DNA from: Paraburkholderia graminis C4D1M
GTDB taxonomy: Bacteria > Pseudomonadota > Gammaproteobacteria > Burkholderiales > Burkholderiaceae
DNA length: 64,000 bases
Assembly (NCBI RefSeq): GCF_000172415.1
Contig: NZ_ABLD01000006.1
Span: forward strand, 310,001 to 374,000
Direction of reading: 5' to 3'
The position numbers and the translations under genes were made by a program. Shown here piece after piece: positions 16,692 to 25,905 of this stretch (its first letter is position 1; each line of letters opens with the position of its first letter). Below the pieces are notes generated by a model, which saw only the letters and a program-made list of their open reading frames with translations, did no database searches and was not told the DNA's origin.

Positions 16692-17708
16692 TCAGTGGTA
16701 TCCCTCGCCGGGGCGCATTTTGCCTTTGAAGACGGAATACGCGTAGACGGTATAGCCGAGAATCAACGGTACGGTAATCGCAGCGCCTACCAGAAGAAAT
16801 AGCAGGCTCGAGTGCGGCGCAGCGGCATCGCGGAAAGAAATGGCGGGCGGCACAAGATTGGGATAGAGGCTGATGAGAAGTCCCGCATAGCAAAGAATGA
16901 AAATGCCATAGGCAAACAGCAAGGGCAGTACATGCCTGCGCGCCGACAGACTGCGCCAGAAGCCGGCCGCGAGAAGAACCAGCAAGATCGGCACTGGCGC
17001 CGTGAATGCAATCGCGGGCCAGCGGAACCAGCGTTCGGCGAGCGAGCCTTGCAGCATCGGCGTCCATAGCGTGACCACCACGATTAGCGCGAGTACTGCC
17101 ACGGCCATGCTGCGCGCGTAGCGCCGGCAGCGTTCATGCAGTGGACCTTCGGTGCGCCAAATGAGCCAGCAAGAACCCAGCAACGCATAGCCGACGATCA
17201 CCGCGAGTCCGCACAACACGGTGAAGCCCGTGAGCCAGTCCCACCAGCCGCCGGAATACGAAACGCCTTCGACGTGGATGCCCTGAAGCAATCCGCCGAG
17301 CACGAGGCCCTGGCATAAAGCAGCCATGACGGAGCCGGAAAAGAAAGCGACGTCCCACCACATGCGCCCCGGGCCTGTCGCGCGAAAACGGAATTCGAAA
17401 GCCACGCCGCGAAAGACGAGTGCGAGCAGCATTGCGATGATCGGCGGATAGAGCGCGGGCAGAATGATCGAATAGGCGAGCGGAAAAACAGCAAAGAGTC
17501 CGCCGCCGCCGAGCACGAGCCATGTCTCGTTGCCGTCCCATACCGGCGCAATGGAATTGACCATCAGGTCGCGATCGTCCCGATTGCGCTCAACGGCAAA
17601 CAGAATGCCCACGCCCAGATCGAAGCCGTCGAGCAGCACGTACGCAAGCACGGCAAACGCGAGAATCGCGGCCCATATGAGCGGCAGATCAATCGTGGCG
17701 GCTGTCAT
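16692..17708 (-). CDS. cioB: Cytochrome bd-type (cyanide-insensitive) ubiquinol oxidase subunit II
   Basis: The 338-residue integral membrane protein has the subunit II start (LPLIWAAILAFAVLAYVLLD, GFDLGVGILF) and about eight membrane helices. It forms the heterodimer with subunit I and supports haem b595/d binding. The ATG lies inside the end of the subunit I gene (20-base overlap), so translation is coupled. The 35-residue DUF2474 gene follows immediately. The oxidase reduces oxygen with ubiquinol at the inner membrane without proton pumping and resists cyanide, NO and peroxide stress, fitting the redox-stress neighbourhood. Confidence 0.95.
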   Translation of the reverse strand: MTAATIDLPLIWAAILAFAVLAYVLLDGFDLGVGILFAVERNRDDRDLMVNSIAPVWDGNETWLVLGGGGLFAVFPLAYSIILPALYPPIIAMLLALVFRGVAFEFRFRATGPGRMWWDVAFFSGSVMAALCQGLVLGGLLQGIHVEGVSYSGGWWDWLTGFTVLCGLAVIVGYALLGSCWLIWRTEGPLHERCRRYARSMAVAVLALIVVVTLWTPMLQGSLAERWFRWPAIAFTAPVPILLVLLAAGFWRSLSARRHVLPLLFAYGIFILCYAGLLISLYPNLVPPAISFRDAAAPHSSLLFLLVGAAITVPLILGYTVYAYSVFKGKMRPGEGYH

Positions 17709-19140
17709 GGCGTGGGTCCTGTGAAAGAGCGTTATCGCTAGAGGCCGATGCTGGTTGCCGTTGCGCGGGGCCCGGCGTGATGCCCGCGCTGCGATGCGGC
17801 TTGTCCTTCGCGGGCCCTTCGGTGGCGAGCGACGGCGGCCTCGCCATGAGCCGCAACAGGAACACCATTGCCGCGCCGAATACGATCAGATAGACCACGC
17901 CGAAAGCCGCGAGCGATGTTGCAACGCCGGGCGCGGCGATGGGCGATACGCTGTCGACGGTACGCAAGTGGCCATACACGGTGTAAGGCTGACGGCCGAC
18001 TTCGGTCACGGTCCAGCCGCACAACAGCGCGATCAGGCCGGAAGGTCCCATCGCGACCATGAGCCGGTGCAGCCAGCGCGCGCGATAAAGCGAATGCCGC
18101 GCCCGCAATGCGAGACTCGCAAAGCCGGTCAGCGCCATCAGCACGCCGAGTCCGACCATGATGCGAAAAGTCCAGAAAATAAGAGGTGAAAACGGACGGT
18201 CGGCCGGCGCAAACTCCTTCAAACCTTTAATCGAGCCGTTCCATGTATGCGTGAGAATCAGTGCGCCGAGGTGCGGAATCTCGACGGCGTAATCGGTTGT
18301 TTCCGTCTTCATGTTTGGCATGCCGAACAATATGAGCGGCTGGCCCGGTTTCGACTCCCAGTCGCCTTCGAGTGCGGCGATCTTCGCGGGTTGATGCTTG
18401 AGCGTATTGACGCCGTGCTGGTCGCCAGCGACGATCTGGATCGGCGCGACGATGCACGCCATCCACAACGCCATCGAAGCCATCAGGCGCGCCGGCTCGT
18501 TGCTCGAATCGCGCAGCAGGTGCCACGCACCCACCGCGCCCACGATGAATGCCACGCTCAAATACGCGGCAAGCACCATATGCACGAGCCGATAGGGGAA
18601 CGACGGATTAAAGATGATGCTGAGCCAATCCGCGGGAAAAAAGCGGCCGTCCACCATCGTGAAGCCCTGCGGCGTTTGCATCCATGAATTGACGGCCAGA
18701 ATCCAGAACGCGCTCATCAACGTGCCGATCGCCACGAGCGCCGTGGCGAGAAAATGCAGTCTGGGTCCGACGCGCTTCATGCCGAACAGCATCACGCCGA
18801 GAAAGCCCGATTCGAGAAAGAATGCGGTGAGTACTTCGTAGCCCATCAGCGGGCCCACTATGGGGCCGGCACGATACGCAAAGCCTGCCCAATTGGTGCC
18901 GAACTCATACGACATGACGAGGCCCGACACCACACCCACGCCGAACACCACGGCGAAAATCGTCAGCCAGTAGCGGAATACCGCCAGATAGACCGGCTTG
19001 CCGGTGACGAGCCACGCACCTTCGAGAACCGCGAGGTAGCTGGCGAGCCCAATCGACATCGCCGGGAAAATGATGTGAAAGGCGATGGTGAAGCCGAATT
19101 GCGCGCGGGCGAGAAAGAGAGCGTCAACCGAGGGTGGCAT
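17689..19140 (-). CDS. cioA: Cytochrome bd-type (cyanide-insensitive) ubiquinol oxidase subunit I
   Basis: The 483-residue protein begins FLARAQFGFTIAFHIIFPA with the haem-ligand histidine, contains GYEVLTAFFLESGFLGVMLFG, and ends with GWTVTEVGRQPYTVYGHLRT. The quinol-binding Q-loop is short, the mark of CIO-type rather than E. coli CydA-type enzymes. It carries haems b558, b595 and d. ATG 19140 (MPPSVDALF) is preferred to an upstream in-frame start because the family begins here. The gene heads cioA-cioB-DUF2474 and diverges from the YdeP-type gene across a 278-base region with a 12-bp tandem repeat. The C-terminal 60 residues are variable. Confidence 0.95.
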   Translation of the reverse strand: MPPSVDALFLARAQFGFTIAFHIIFPAMSIGLASYLAVLEGAWLVTGKPVYLAVFRYWLTIFAVVFGVGVVSGLVMSYEFGTNWAGFAYRAGPIVGPLMGYEVLTAFFLESGFLGVMLFGMKRVGPRLHFLATALVAIGTLMSAFWILAVNSWMQTPQGFTMVDGRFFPADWLSIIFNPSFPYRLVHMVLAAYLSVAFIVGAVGAWHLLRDSSNEPARLMASMALWMACIVAPIQIVAGDQHGVNTLKHQPAKIAALEGDWESKPGQPLILFGMPNMKTETTDYAVEIPHLGALILTHTWNGSIKGLKEFAPADRPFSPLIFWTFRIMVGLGVLMALTGFASLALRARHSLYRARWLHRLMVAMGPSGLIALLCGWTVTEVGRQPYTVYGHLRTVDSVSPIAAPGVATSLAAFGVVYLIVFGAAMVFLLRLMARPPSLATEGPAKDKPHRSAGITPGPAQRQPASASSDNALSQDPRHDSRHD

Positions 19141-19279
19141 CGCGGAACCTCGAGTAAGGGACGTGAGCGGACATCGACGAACGGGCAATCGCCCGGCAAG
19201 CGCTCATGCAGGGTAGCAAATACGTGACCCGATTGCTTGAATGGATGCGGCAGTGCGAACGGGCACGCGGCAGAGCCTT

Positions 19280-19339
19280 GTAACGCGCCGTGTAACCCGC
19301 CTTGTAACCCGCCTTGTAACCCGCCTTGTAACCCTATTG
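19280..19339. repeat. Tandem repeat, 12-bp unit GTAACCCGCCTT
   Basis: Five units in tandem: 19292-19303, 19304-19315 and 19316-19327 are identical; 19280-19291 and 19328-19339 are diverged edge copies. The array lies in the divergent cioA/ydeP promoter region. It is too short and lacks spacers, so it is not CRISPR. Copy-number change could alter promoter spacing. Confidence 0.9.
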
Positions 19340-19418
19340 TCAGCAGCAGTGCTCATTGCGCGGCACGGGTACATGCTTTGCTCACCGCCTGTACATTGAC
19401 GATCGCGCGGAGACGATG

Positions 19419-21725
19419 ATGAAAGAGAGCGATACCACACGAGACTACCCGTATGCATCCGGCGGCTGGGGGTCGTTGAAAGCGGTCACGACCATCCTGG
19501 CGCAGGAGCATGTGAGCGTCAAAGACAGCGCAGCGCTGCGCAAGCAGAACAAACCGGACGGCTTCATGTGCGTAAGCTGTTCGTGGGCGAAACCGGCCGA
19601 CCCGCACGTGTTCGAGTTTTGCGAAAGCGGTGCGAAGGCGACGGCGTGGGACCTCACATCGAAGCGGATGACGCCCGAGTTCTTTCAGCTTCACACCGTA
19701 ACTGAACTGTTGTCATGGCACGATCATGATCTGGAAGAAGCAGGGCGCCTCACCGCGCCGTTGCGCTACGATCCGGCCACCGACAAGTACGTGCAGGTCG
19801 AATGGCAACAGGCATTCGACGAAATTGGCCGCGAGTTGAATCAGCTCGATCCGGACAGCGTGGTCTTTTACGCGTCGGGCCGCGCATCGCTCGAAACCTC
19901 ATACATGTACCAGCTTTTCGCGCGCATGTATGGGACCAACAATCTGCCGGACAGCTCGAACATGTGTCACGAGAGCACCAGCGTCGGCTTGAAGGAAGCG
20001 ATCGGCGTAGGCGTCGGCACGATTACGCTCGAGGACTTCGAGAAGACCGATCTGATGTTCTTCTTCGGCCAGAATGTCGGCACCAATAGTCCGCGCATGC
20101 TTCACCAGTTACAGGATGCGCGCAAACGCGGCGTACCTATCATCACGTTCAATCCGCTTCGTGAGCCGGGCCTCGTGCGCTTTGCCAATCCGCAATCGCC
20201 GGTGCAGATGCTGACGCCCGACAATACGCAGATCAGCACGCAATATCATCAGCTCAAGACGGGCGGCGATACTGCGGCGATTCTCGGCATCTGCAAGGCG
20301 GTCATTGCCGCCGACGATCTCGCCATCGAACAGGCGCGGCCGCGCGTCATCGACGTCGACTTCATTCGCGAGCACACAACCGGCTATGAAGCATTCGCGA
20401 ACTATGCGCGCGAGGCGTCGTGGGCGGACATCGAGAAAGTGAGCGGCTTGCCGCGCGAGGCGATAGAAGCTGCGGCAAACGAATACATGAAAGCCAACGC
20501 CGTGATGATTCATTACGGCATGGGACTCACGCAGCACCGACTCGGTGTGCAGAACGTGCGCATGGTATGCAACCTGCTCTTTCTGCGCGGCAATATCGGC
20601 AAGCCGGGAGCCGGGCCTTCTCCGGTGCGTGGGCATTCGAACGTGCAGGGGCAGCGCACCGTCGGCATCACGGAGAAACCGGAACTCGCGCCGCTCGACA
20701 AACTGGCCAGTCAGTTCTCGTTCGAACCGCCGCGCAAAAAAGGCCTGAATACCGTCGAGGCATTCGAGGCAATGCTTAAAGGCGAGGTTAAAGGCGTGTT
20801 CAATCTCGGCGGCAATCTCGTGCGTTCAGTACCCGACCGTTTGCGCATTGAACCCGCATGGCGCGGTTTGCGTCTGAACGTGAACGTTGCGACGAAGCTC
20901 AACCGCAGCCATCTCGTGCACGGCGAGATTTCGTACATTCTGCCGTGCCTGAGCCGCATTGAAATCGACCGGCAGGCGAGCGGCGAGCAAGCTGTTTCGA
21001 TGGAAGACAGCACCGCCTGCATGCATGGCTCGCATGGCGTGGCCGAGCCAGCAAGTGAGAACATTCGCTCGGAGCCGTACATTGTCGCCGGCATCGCAAA
21101 AGCGACGCTGGGCACGCGTTTCAACGTCGATTGGGATGCGTGGCGAGACGATTACTCGGTGGTGCGCGACGAAATAGCGAAGACGTACCCGGAGATTTTC
21201 CACGATTTCAATCAGCGCATGTGGACGCCCGGCGGATTTCACAAACCTTTGCCGGCCAGCCAGCGGCAATGGAAAACGAAGAGCGGCAAGGCGGAGTTCC
21301 TCGTGCCCAAGGCGCTGGGCGAAGACCCCGACATGCCCGAGCGTGAACCGGACGCGCTGCGGCTCATGACGCTGCGCTCCGACAGCCAGTTCAATACGAC
21401 GATCTACGGTCTCGACGACCGCTTTCGCGGCGTGCAAGGCAGCCGCATGGTTGTGCTGATGAATCCGGACGATATGGCGGCGAGCGGTCTTTCCGAAGGC
21501 GACAAGATCGGCTTGCAGACCATCGCCGACGACGGCTTCGACCGGCGCGTAAGCGGTTTTGCCGTGAAGGCGTACGACATTCCGCGCGGCTGTATCGCCG
21601 GCTATTACCCCGAGTGCAATCCGCTATTGCCGCTGTGGCATTACGCGGAAGAGAGCAAGGTGCCAGGGGCGAAGTCTATTCCGGTGAGGATTGTGGATAA
21701 ACCGGGCGCGCAGGCTTCGGCGTGA
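19419..21725 (+). CDS. ydeP: YdeP/FdhF-family molybdopterin oxidoreductase
   Basis: The 768-residue protein belongs to the FdhF-like alpha-subunit group typified by E. coli YdeP. Features are YASGGWGSLKAV at the N-terminus, the Cys pair in GFMCVSCSWAKP, a molybdopterin-binding core (FFFGQNVGTNSPR, GMGLTQHRLGVQNVR) and the C-terminal DMSO-reductase-type domain with LRSDSQFNTTIYG. A Cys occupies the likely metal position (SNMCHEST). The reaction is unknown; E. coli YdeP aids acid resistance. Two adjacent ATGs (19416, 19419) exist; GGAGA spacing favours the second. It diverges from cioAB, hinting at joint redox control. A 12-bp stem hairpin follows the stop. Confidence 0.88.
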   Translation: MKESDTTRDYPYASGGWGSLKAVTTILAQEHVSVKDSAALRKQNKPDGFMCVSCSWAKPADPHVFEFCESGAKATAWDLTSKRMTPEFFQLHTVTELLSWHDHDLEEAGRLTAPLRYDPATDKYVQVEWQQAFDEIGRELNQLDPDSVVFYASGRASLETSYMYQLFARMYGTNNLPDSSNMCHESTSVGLKEAIGVGVGTITLEDFEKTDLMFFFGQNVGTNSPRMLHQLQDARKRGVPIITFNPLREPGLVRFANPQSPVQMLTPDNTQISTQYHQLKTGGDTAAILGICKAVIAADDLAIEQARPRVIDVDFIREHTTGYEAFANYAREASWADIEKVSGLPREAIEAAANEYMKANAVMIHYGMGLTQHRLGVQNVRMVCNLLFLRGNIGKPGAGPSPVRGHSNVQGQRTVGITEKPELAPLDKLASQFSFEPPRKKGLNTVEAFEAMLKGEVKGVFNLGGNLVRSVPDRLRIEPAWRGLRLNVNVATKLNRSHLVHGEISYILPCLSRIEIDRQASGEQAVSMEDSTACMHGSHGVAEPASENIRSEPYIVAGIAKATLGTRFNVDWDAWRDDYSVVRDEIAKTYPEIFHDFNQRMWTPGGFHKPLPASQRQWKTKSGKAEFLVPKALGEDPDMPEREPDALRLMTLRSDSQFNTTIYGLDDRFRGVQGSRMVVLMNPDDMAASGLSEGDKIGLQTIADDGFDRRVSGFAVKAYDIPRGCIAGYYPECNPLLPLWHYAEESKVPGAKSIPVRIVDKPGAQASA

Positions 21726-21728
21726 CAA

Positions 21729-21758
21729 ATCAGCCGGGCTTCCTACAGCCCGGCTGAT
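21729..21758. terminator. Strong hairpin between convergent genes
   Basis: A perfect 12-bp stem (21729-21740 with 21747-21758) and 6-base loop lie just after the ydeP stop. No T tract follows, so efficiency as an intrinsic terminator is uncertain. Confidence 0.6.
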
Positions 21759-21789
21759 CGTAAGTGCGTAATCAGCGCTTAATTGGCGC

Positions 21790-22377
21790 TTAATCGGCGT
21801 ACCGAGTTCTGCGCGATTTCGGCAGGCAATGCGTCGCGCCGATCACGAGCAACGAGCCAAGCAAGAAAGTGGCGACCGGGAACGTGCCCGCCGTATTCAC
21901 CGCGATTTCGCGCGGACGTTCGCCGAGAAGCTGGAGTCTGCGGCGCGTCATCTTCGCGCCAAGCGAACGCAGCTCGTCCTTCAACGCGCGTTCGGCGGTG
22001 GGCAGCAGTACAGTTTCCTCATCGGCCACATGGTGCATGACTTCGCGCATCAGTTGCTGAAAGAGACCGTCGTAGGCTGCGTCCTCGGGACCGGTCGCGC
22101 GCAGCTTCGCAATCGTCGCGCGCATTTCGTCGTGTTCCGGGCGGCTCTTTTCGAGCGTCTGATCTTCGCTGAGTACGCCGCCCAGCGCCGGGTAAAAGAT
22201 CTCTTCTTCCAACTGCGCGTGAATTTCAAGCGCGGCACACACTGAATTCACAATTGCGCGCTTGCGCCACCACGCGGTGTCCGGATGATAGCGATGGAAC
22301 GCGGTGAGTACATGCATATGATCCAGCCGGATCATTGAGGTGATGGTGGGCGACATCGAGGAATTGCTATCGGGCAT
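21790..22377 (-). CDS. Hemerythrin HHE domain protein with C-terminal membrane anchor
   Basis: The 195-residue protein carries HHE motifs: IRLDHMHVLTAF, ALEIHAQLEEEIFYP, PEHDEMRATI and MREVMHHVADEETVLLP, supplying His/Glu ligands for a di-iron site. Unlike the hemerythrin at about 12 kb, it ends in a hydrophobic stretch (TFPVATFLLGSLLVIGA, about 165-181) followed by basic residues, so it is probably tail-anchored in the inner membrane. ATG 22377 has GGAGAA upstream. The NAD synthase gene lies 133 bases upstream on the same strand. Oxygen, NO or iron handling near the bd oxidase is a reasonable inference. Confidence 0.9.
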   Translation of the reverse strand: MPDSNSSMSPTITSMIRLDHMHVLTAFHRYHPDTAWWRKRAIVNSVCAALEIHAQLEEEIFYPALGGVLSEDQTLEKSRPEHDEMRATIAKLRATGPEDAAYDGLFQQLMREVMHHVADEETVLLPTAERALKDELRSLGAKMTRRRLQLLGERPREIAVNTAGTFPVATFLLGSLLVIGATHCLPKSRRTRYAD

Positions 22378-22510
22378 GGCAGTTCTCCAGAATGACGCGG
22401 CGCCAGGCGTCGGTATTGGGGATTGTCGGCATGCGCAACATCGGCATGCGGGCGCTCGCGGATGCGCGACATACCGCATTCTCCGTACCTGCAACCCCGT
22501 GTTAGCCAGG

Positions 22511-24559
22511 TTAGTCCGGAATTGTTTCTATGTCCCGCAGCCAGACGGTTGCCTCGCTATCGCTCGGCGCGCGCCAATCGCCGCGTGGCGACAGTGAACC
22601 GCCGGAGCCGACTTTGGGTGCATTGGGAATGCACGAGCGCTTGAACTGACTCGTGTGAAAAAAGCGCTCGGCGAAAATGGCCAGATTGCGTTTAATGTCG
22701 GCCAGCGTGTACTGATTGCGCGCGACATTCCGGCCCGCAGGCCAGACGCCATGCTCCCGGTCGGCCCACGCGCTTTGCGAGAGAAACGCCACTTTCGACG
22801 GAGCAAAGCCGAAACGCAACAGATAGTACAGGTTGAAGTCCTGCAATTCATATGGACCGATAGTGCTTTCGGTTTTCTGATCGATCACCTTCTCGACTTT
22901 TCCGGGCACCAGTTCCGGGCTGATCTCGGTCGCGAGAATCTGTTCGAGCACGCGCGAACCCGCGTCGCCTACCTGACCCGATTCCGCGACCCAACGGACA
23001 AGATGTGTGATGAGCGTCTTCGGCACGCTCGCATTCACGCTGTAGTGCGACATGTGATCGCCGACGCCATACGTGCACCATCCGAGCGCCAGTTCGCTGA
23101 GATCGCCGGTGCCAATCACGATGGCGTGATGAAAATTGGCGAGCCTGAAAAGATGGCTGGTGCGCTCGCCGGCCTGAACGTTTTCGAATGTGACGTCGTA
23201 CTGTTCTTCGCCGGTCGCGAATGGATGATTCAGGTCCTTCAGCATTTGCATGCAGCTTGGACGTATGTCGATTTCCTGCATCGAGCAGCCCACGGCCTGC
23301 ATCAGATCTTTCGCCTGCTGGAGCGTGCGGCTGCTGGTCGCAAAGCCCGGCATCGTATAGCCGAGGATATGCGAACGCGGCAGTTTCAACCTGTCCATCG
23401 CTTTCGCGCAGACGAGCAGTGCCTGAGTCGAATCGAGCCCGCCCGAAACGCCGATCACGACTTTCGAAATGTTGGCCGCGCCGAGCCGCTGAAGCAGTCC
23501 CTGCACCTGTATGTTGTACACCTCGGCGCAGCGTTCGTCGCGCGTCGCGGGATTGGACGGCACATAAGGGAAGCGGTTGATCGCGCGCATGAGCGGAAGA
23601 TGCTCTGCGTCCGGCAGCGAAGCCGGCACGCTGACCACCTGGAATTTGCGGACTTCGTCTGCATGGCGGCGCGTCGATTGGCCGAACGTCGTCTGCCGCA
23701 TTCGTTCGCGCGACAGCCGTTCGAGATCGACGTCGCCGAAAATGATGTGCGACGTATCGAGAAAACGCTCGGATTCCGCCAGCAGTTCGCCGTTTTCGTA
23801 GATCAGCGCCTGGCCGTCCCATGCAAGGTCGGTGGTGGATTCGCCGCGCCCCGCCGACGAATACAGATACGCGGACAGGCATCGCGCGGATTGCTGCCCA
23901 ACCAGTTGATGACGATAGCCCGACTTGCCGATCACGATGTTCGACGCAGACAGGTTCACGAGCACGGTCGCGCCCGCCAGCGCGGCGAACGACGAAGGCG
24001 GCACGGGAACCCATACGTCCTCGCATATTTCAATGTGAAAGCGAAAGAGCGGCGCGCCGGGAACGTCGAATAGCAGCGATGCGCTAAACGGCGCCTGCTG
24101 TCCGCACAACATTACTTCGGTGGACGATGCATTCTCCGCTGCGCTGAACTGCCTTGCCTCGTAAAACTCGCCATAGTTCGGCAAATAACTCTTCGGCACG
24201 ACGCCGCATAGCTTGCCGTTTGAAATGACCAGTGCGCAATTAAAGAGCTTATGCTCGATCTTCAGCGGTGCGCCGATCACGAGTACCGCGGGAATGTTCG
24301 TGGACGCCGCAACGATGTCGCCGATTGCCGCTTCGCATGCATCGAGCAACGCGCGCTGATGGAAGAGGTCGTCGCATGTATAAGCGGAGATGCCCAACTC
24401 GGGAAACACCACGAGCAACGCACACTTTTGCGCGGCTTCCCGCGCGAGCCGCAGCGTTTCCTGGGCGTTGAATTGCGGGTCGGCGACGCGGCACACAGGA
24501 ACCGCGACCGCGACACGCGCGAAATCGTGACTGTAGAGATTGAAAAATGATCGCGTCAT
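22511..24559 (-). CDS. nadE: Glutamine-dependent NAD(+) synthase
   Basis: The 682-residue two-domain enzyme makes NAD from deamido-NAD, ATP and glutamine in the cytoplasm. The N-terminal nitrilase-type glutaminase domain shows the Glu-Lys-Cys triad context ([29 protein letters not shown]). The synthetase domain has the PP-loop [28 protein letters not shown] and [14 protein letters not shown] near the C-terminus. ATG 24559 overlaps the pncC stop by ATGA; an open frame continues further upstream but only reads pncC out of frame. The pncC-nadE pair links NMN salvage to NAD synthesis. Confidence 0.95.
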   Translation of the reverse strand: MTRSFFNLYSHDFARVAVAVPVCRVADPQFNAQETLRLAREAAQKCALLVVFPELGISAYTCDDLFHQRALLDACEAAIGDIVAASTNIPAVLVIGAPLKIEHKLFNCALVISNGKLCGVVPKSYLPNYGEFYEARQFSAAENASSTEVMLCGQQAPFSASLLFDVPGAPLFRFHIEICEDVWVPVPPSSFAALAGATVLVNLSASNIVIGKSGYRHQLVGQQSARCLSAYLYSSAGRGESTTDLAWDGQALIYENGELLAESERFLDTSHIIFGDVDLERLSRERMRQTTFGQSTRRHADEVRKFQVVSVPASLPDAEHLPLMRAINRFPYVPSNPATRDERCAEVYNIQVQGLLQRLGAANISKVVIGVSGGLDSTQALLVCAKAMDRLKLPRSHILGYTMPGFATSSRTLQQAKDLMQAVGCSMQEIDIRPSCMQMLKDLNHPFATGEEQYDVTFENVQAGERTSHLFRLANFHHAIVIGTGDLSELALGWCTYGVGDHMSHYSVNASVPKTLITHLVRWVAESGQVGDAGSRVLEQILATEISPELVPGKVEKVIDQKTESTIGPYELQDFNLYYLLRFGFAPSKVAFLSQSAWADREHGVWPAGRNVARNQYTLADIKRNLAIFAERFFHTSQFKRSCIPNAPKVGSGGSLSPRGDWRAPSDSEATVWLRDIETIPD

Positions 24560-25071
24560 GGTCCGCGGCGCCTCGCGTTCGGCAACTGATTGAAATAATG
24601 CTCGATCCGCGACAGTGCATAAAGCGCGGCGTTCTGCCTGATGGTCGTACGGTCGCCGTCGAACACGCGAGTCTCGCTGAACATGTATTCGCCGTCGCGG
24701 CGCTTGTAGCGCCACGCGAAGCATTGCGTGCCCGGCGCGAGATCCGTGCCTTTCGGCGGCGGCCCTGCAATTCCCGTATTGGCAACGGCAATATGCGCCG
24801 AGCACGCTTCGAGCGCAAGCACGCCGGTGGCCATCTCGCGGGCGACTTCCTCGCTGGTCAGGCCGTGCTCTTCGATCGTCTGCGCCTGCACGTTGAGCAC
24901 ACCGCATTTGCCCGATGGCGAATAGACGACGAATCCCATGTCGAGGCACGCGCCGCTGCCCGGCACGTCTGCGATCAGCGATGCAATCAGACCGCCGGTA
25001 CACGATTCGGCGGTCGCGATCACGAGACCGCGCGACGACAGAAATCCAACCACGCTGCGGGGAATATTCAT
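24556..25071 (-). CDS. pncC: CinA-family nicotinamide-nucleotide amidohydrolase
   Basis: The 171-residue protein is a stand-alone CinA C-terminal domain with the active-site loop [15 protein letters not shown] (about 18-32; catalytic Ser/Thr) and GNTGIAGP-like segment [15 protein letters not shown]. PncC converts NMN to nicotinate mononucleotide and ammonia, feeding the NAD route completed by the coupled nadE gene. The gene ends in an ATGA overlap with nadE. ATG 25071 begins [11 protein letters not shown]. Its promoter region contains, on the opposite strand, an orphan intrinsic terminator. Confidence 0.92.
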   Translation of the reverse strand: MNIPRSVVGFLSSRGLVIATAESCTGGLIASLIADVPGSGACLDMGFVVYSPSGKCGVLNVQAQTIEEHGLTSEEVAREMATGVLALEACSAHIAVANTGIAGPPPKGTDLAPGTQCFAWRYKRRDGEYMFSETRVFDGDRTTIRQNAALYALSRIEHYFNQLPNARRRGP

Positions 25072-25178
25072 TTTTGTCCTCTCTCATTCAGGGCATGGAC
25101 CGATCACTTCTCTGCAAGCAAGTGCGATACCCGTTGCGCGTGCAGGTACTCGAAGCGGCACGCGGATTGCTCCACACG

Positions 25179-25248
25179 ATGGTCCCTTCACCGGGACGCC
25201 ATGGTTGTTTGTTCGGTTCGGCCCGCCAGTTGGCGGGCCATTTTTTTT
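25179..25248 (+). ncRNA. Possible structured RNA or attenuator ending in an orphan terminator
   Basis: A small hairpin (25179-25186 with 25193-25202, two bases bulged) is followed by the strong terminator hairpin. No plus-strand gene lies upstream, so the terminator must end either a small RNA or the leader of the GNAT gene that starts about 100 bases on. The 5' end cannot be placed. Confidence 0.4.
25220..25248 (+). terminator. Intrinsic terminator without an upstream gene
   Basis: A perfect 8-bp stem GGCCCGCC/GGCGGGCC with AGTT loop is followed by A and eight T. It points along the plus strand between the divergent pncC and GNAT genes. Confidence 0.85.
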
Positions 25249-25350
25249 GCCGAGGCCGCGGAAGCATCGGCGCGTCGCTTCGCAGATCGGTACAGCGATT
25301 GCTGTTTCTGTTGGGCGCAACCACACGCGACGGTAAAGGAGGCGACGCCC

Positions 25351-25860
25351 ATGATGTTTCCCACAATCGTTATCAATCGCGAGGACCCCGCCTCGATGGA
25401 CGCACAGACGCTGCTCGACGAACTGAGTGCGACGCTCGCCGTGTTCACCGGCGACAGCGGACAGAACCGCTTTTCCATTCGCGACGTGACGCTCGATTGC
25501 TCGCGCTTTCTGGTGGCGCGAAGCGATTCGGCGACTCCGCTTGGCTGCGGCGCATTTCGTCCGCTGGGCGAGCATATCGCCGAAATCAAGCGCCTGTATG
25601 CGCGTCCGGGCGCCGATGGCGTGGGCAGTGCAATCCTCGCGCGACTCGAGAAAGAAGCGGCGCAACTCGGTTATCAGGCGCTGTGGCTCGGCACGCACCT
25701 GAACAATCGCCGCGCCATCGACTTCTATGAAAAGCATGGTTTCCAGCGCATTGCGCCGTATGGACCGTATGTGGGCAAGGCCGACGCATGCTGCTACGAA
25801 AAGCGCCTCGGCGGACAGGCGCCCGACAATCAGCGCAAGGAAACGATGCGCGACGCGTGA
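25351..25860 (+). CDS. GNAT family N-acetyltransferase
   Basis: The 169-residue protein has the GNAT acetyl-CoA core: strand IAEIKRLYARPGADGVGSAILARLE (with R/Q-x-x-G-x-G/A equivalent at GADGVGSA) and the C-terminal NNRRAIDFYEKHGFQRI motif. It transfers acetyl from acetyl-CoA to an unknown amine. ATG 25351 (or the adjacent 25354) follows AAAGGAGG. The leader contains an intrinsic terminator, so attenuation is possible. It converges on the cytochrome operon. Confidence 0.88.
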   Translation: MMFPTIVINREDPASMDAQTLLDELSATLAVFTGDSGQNRFSIRDVTLDCSRFLVARSDSATPLGCGAFRPLGEHIAEIKRLYARPGADGVGSAILARLEKEAAQLGYQALWLGTHLNNRRAIDFYEKHGFQRIAPYGPYVGKADACCYEKRLGGQAPDNQRKETMRDA

Positions 25861-25905
25861 CGCGTCACAAACGCGACGGCATCGCGCGGCACGACACACG
25901 CCGCG

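Noticed and set aside
19280..19339. CRISPR array
   Set aside because: Units are 12 bp with no spacers and there are no cas genes; it is a simple tandem repeat.
24560..25087. Possible 176-residue N-terminal extension of NAD synthase
   Set aside because: The region encodes PncC in another frame with a clear active-site loop; the NAD synthase family start lies at 24559 with an ATGA overlap.
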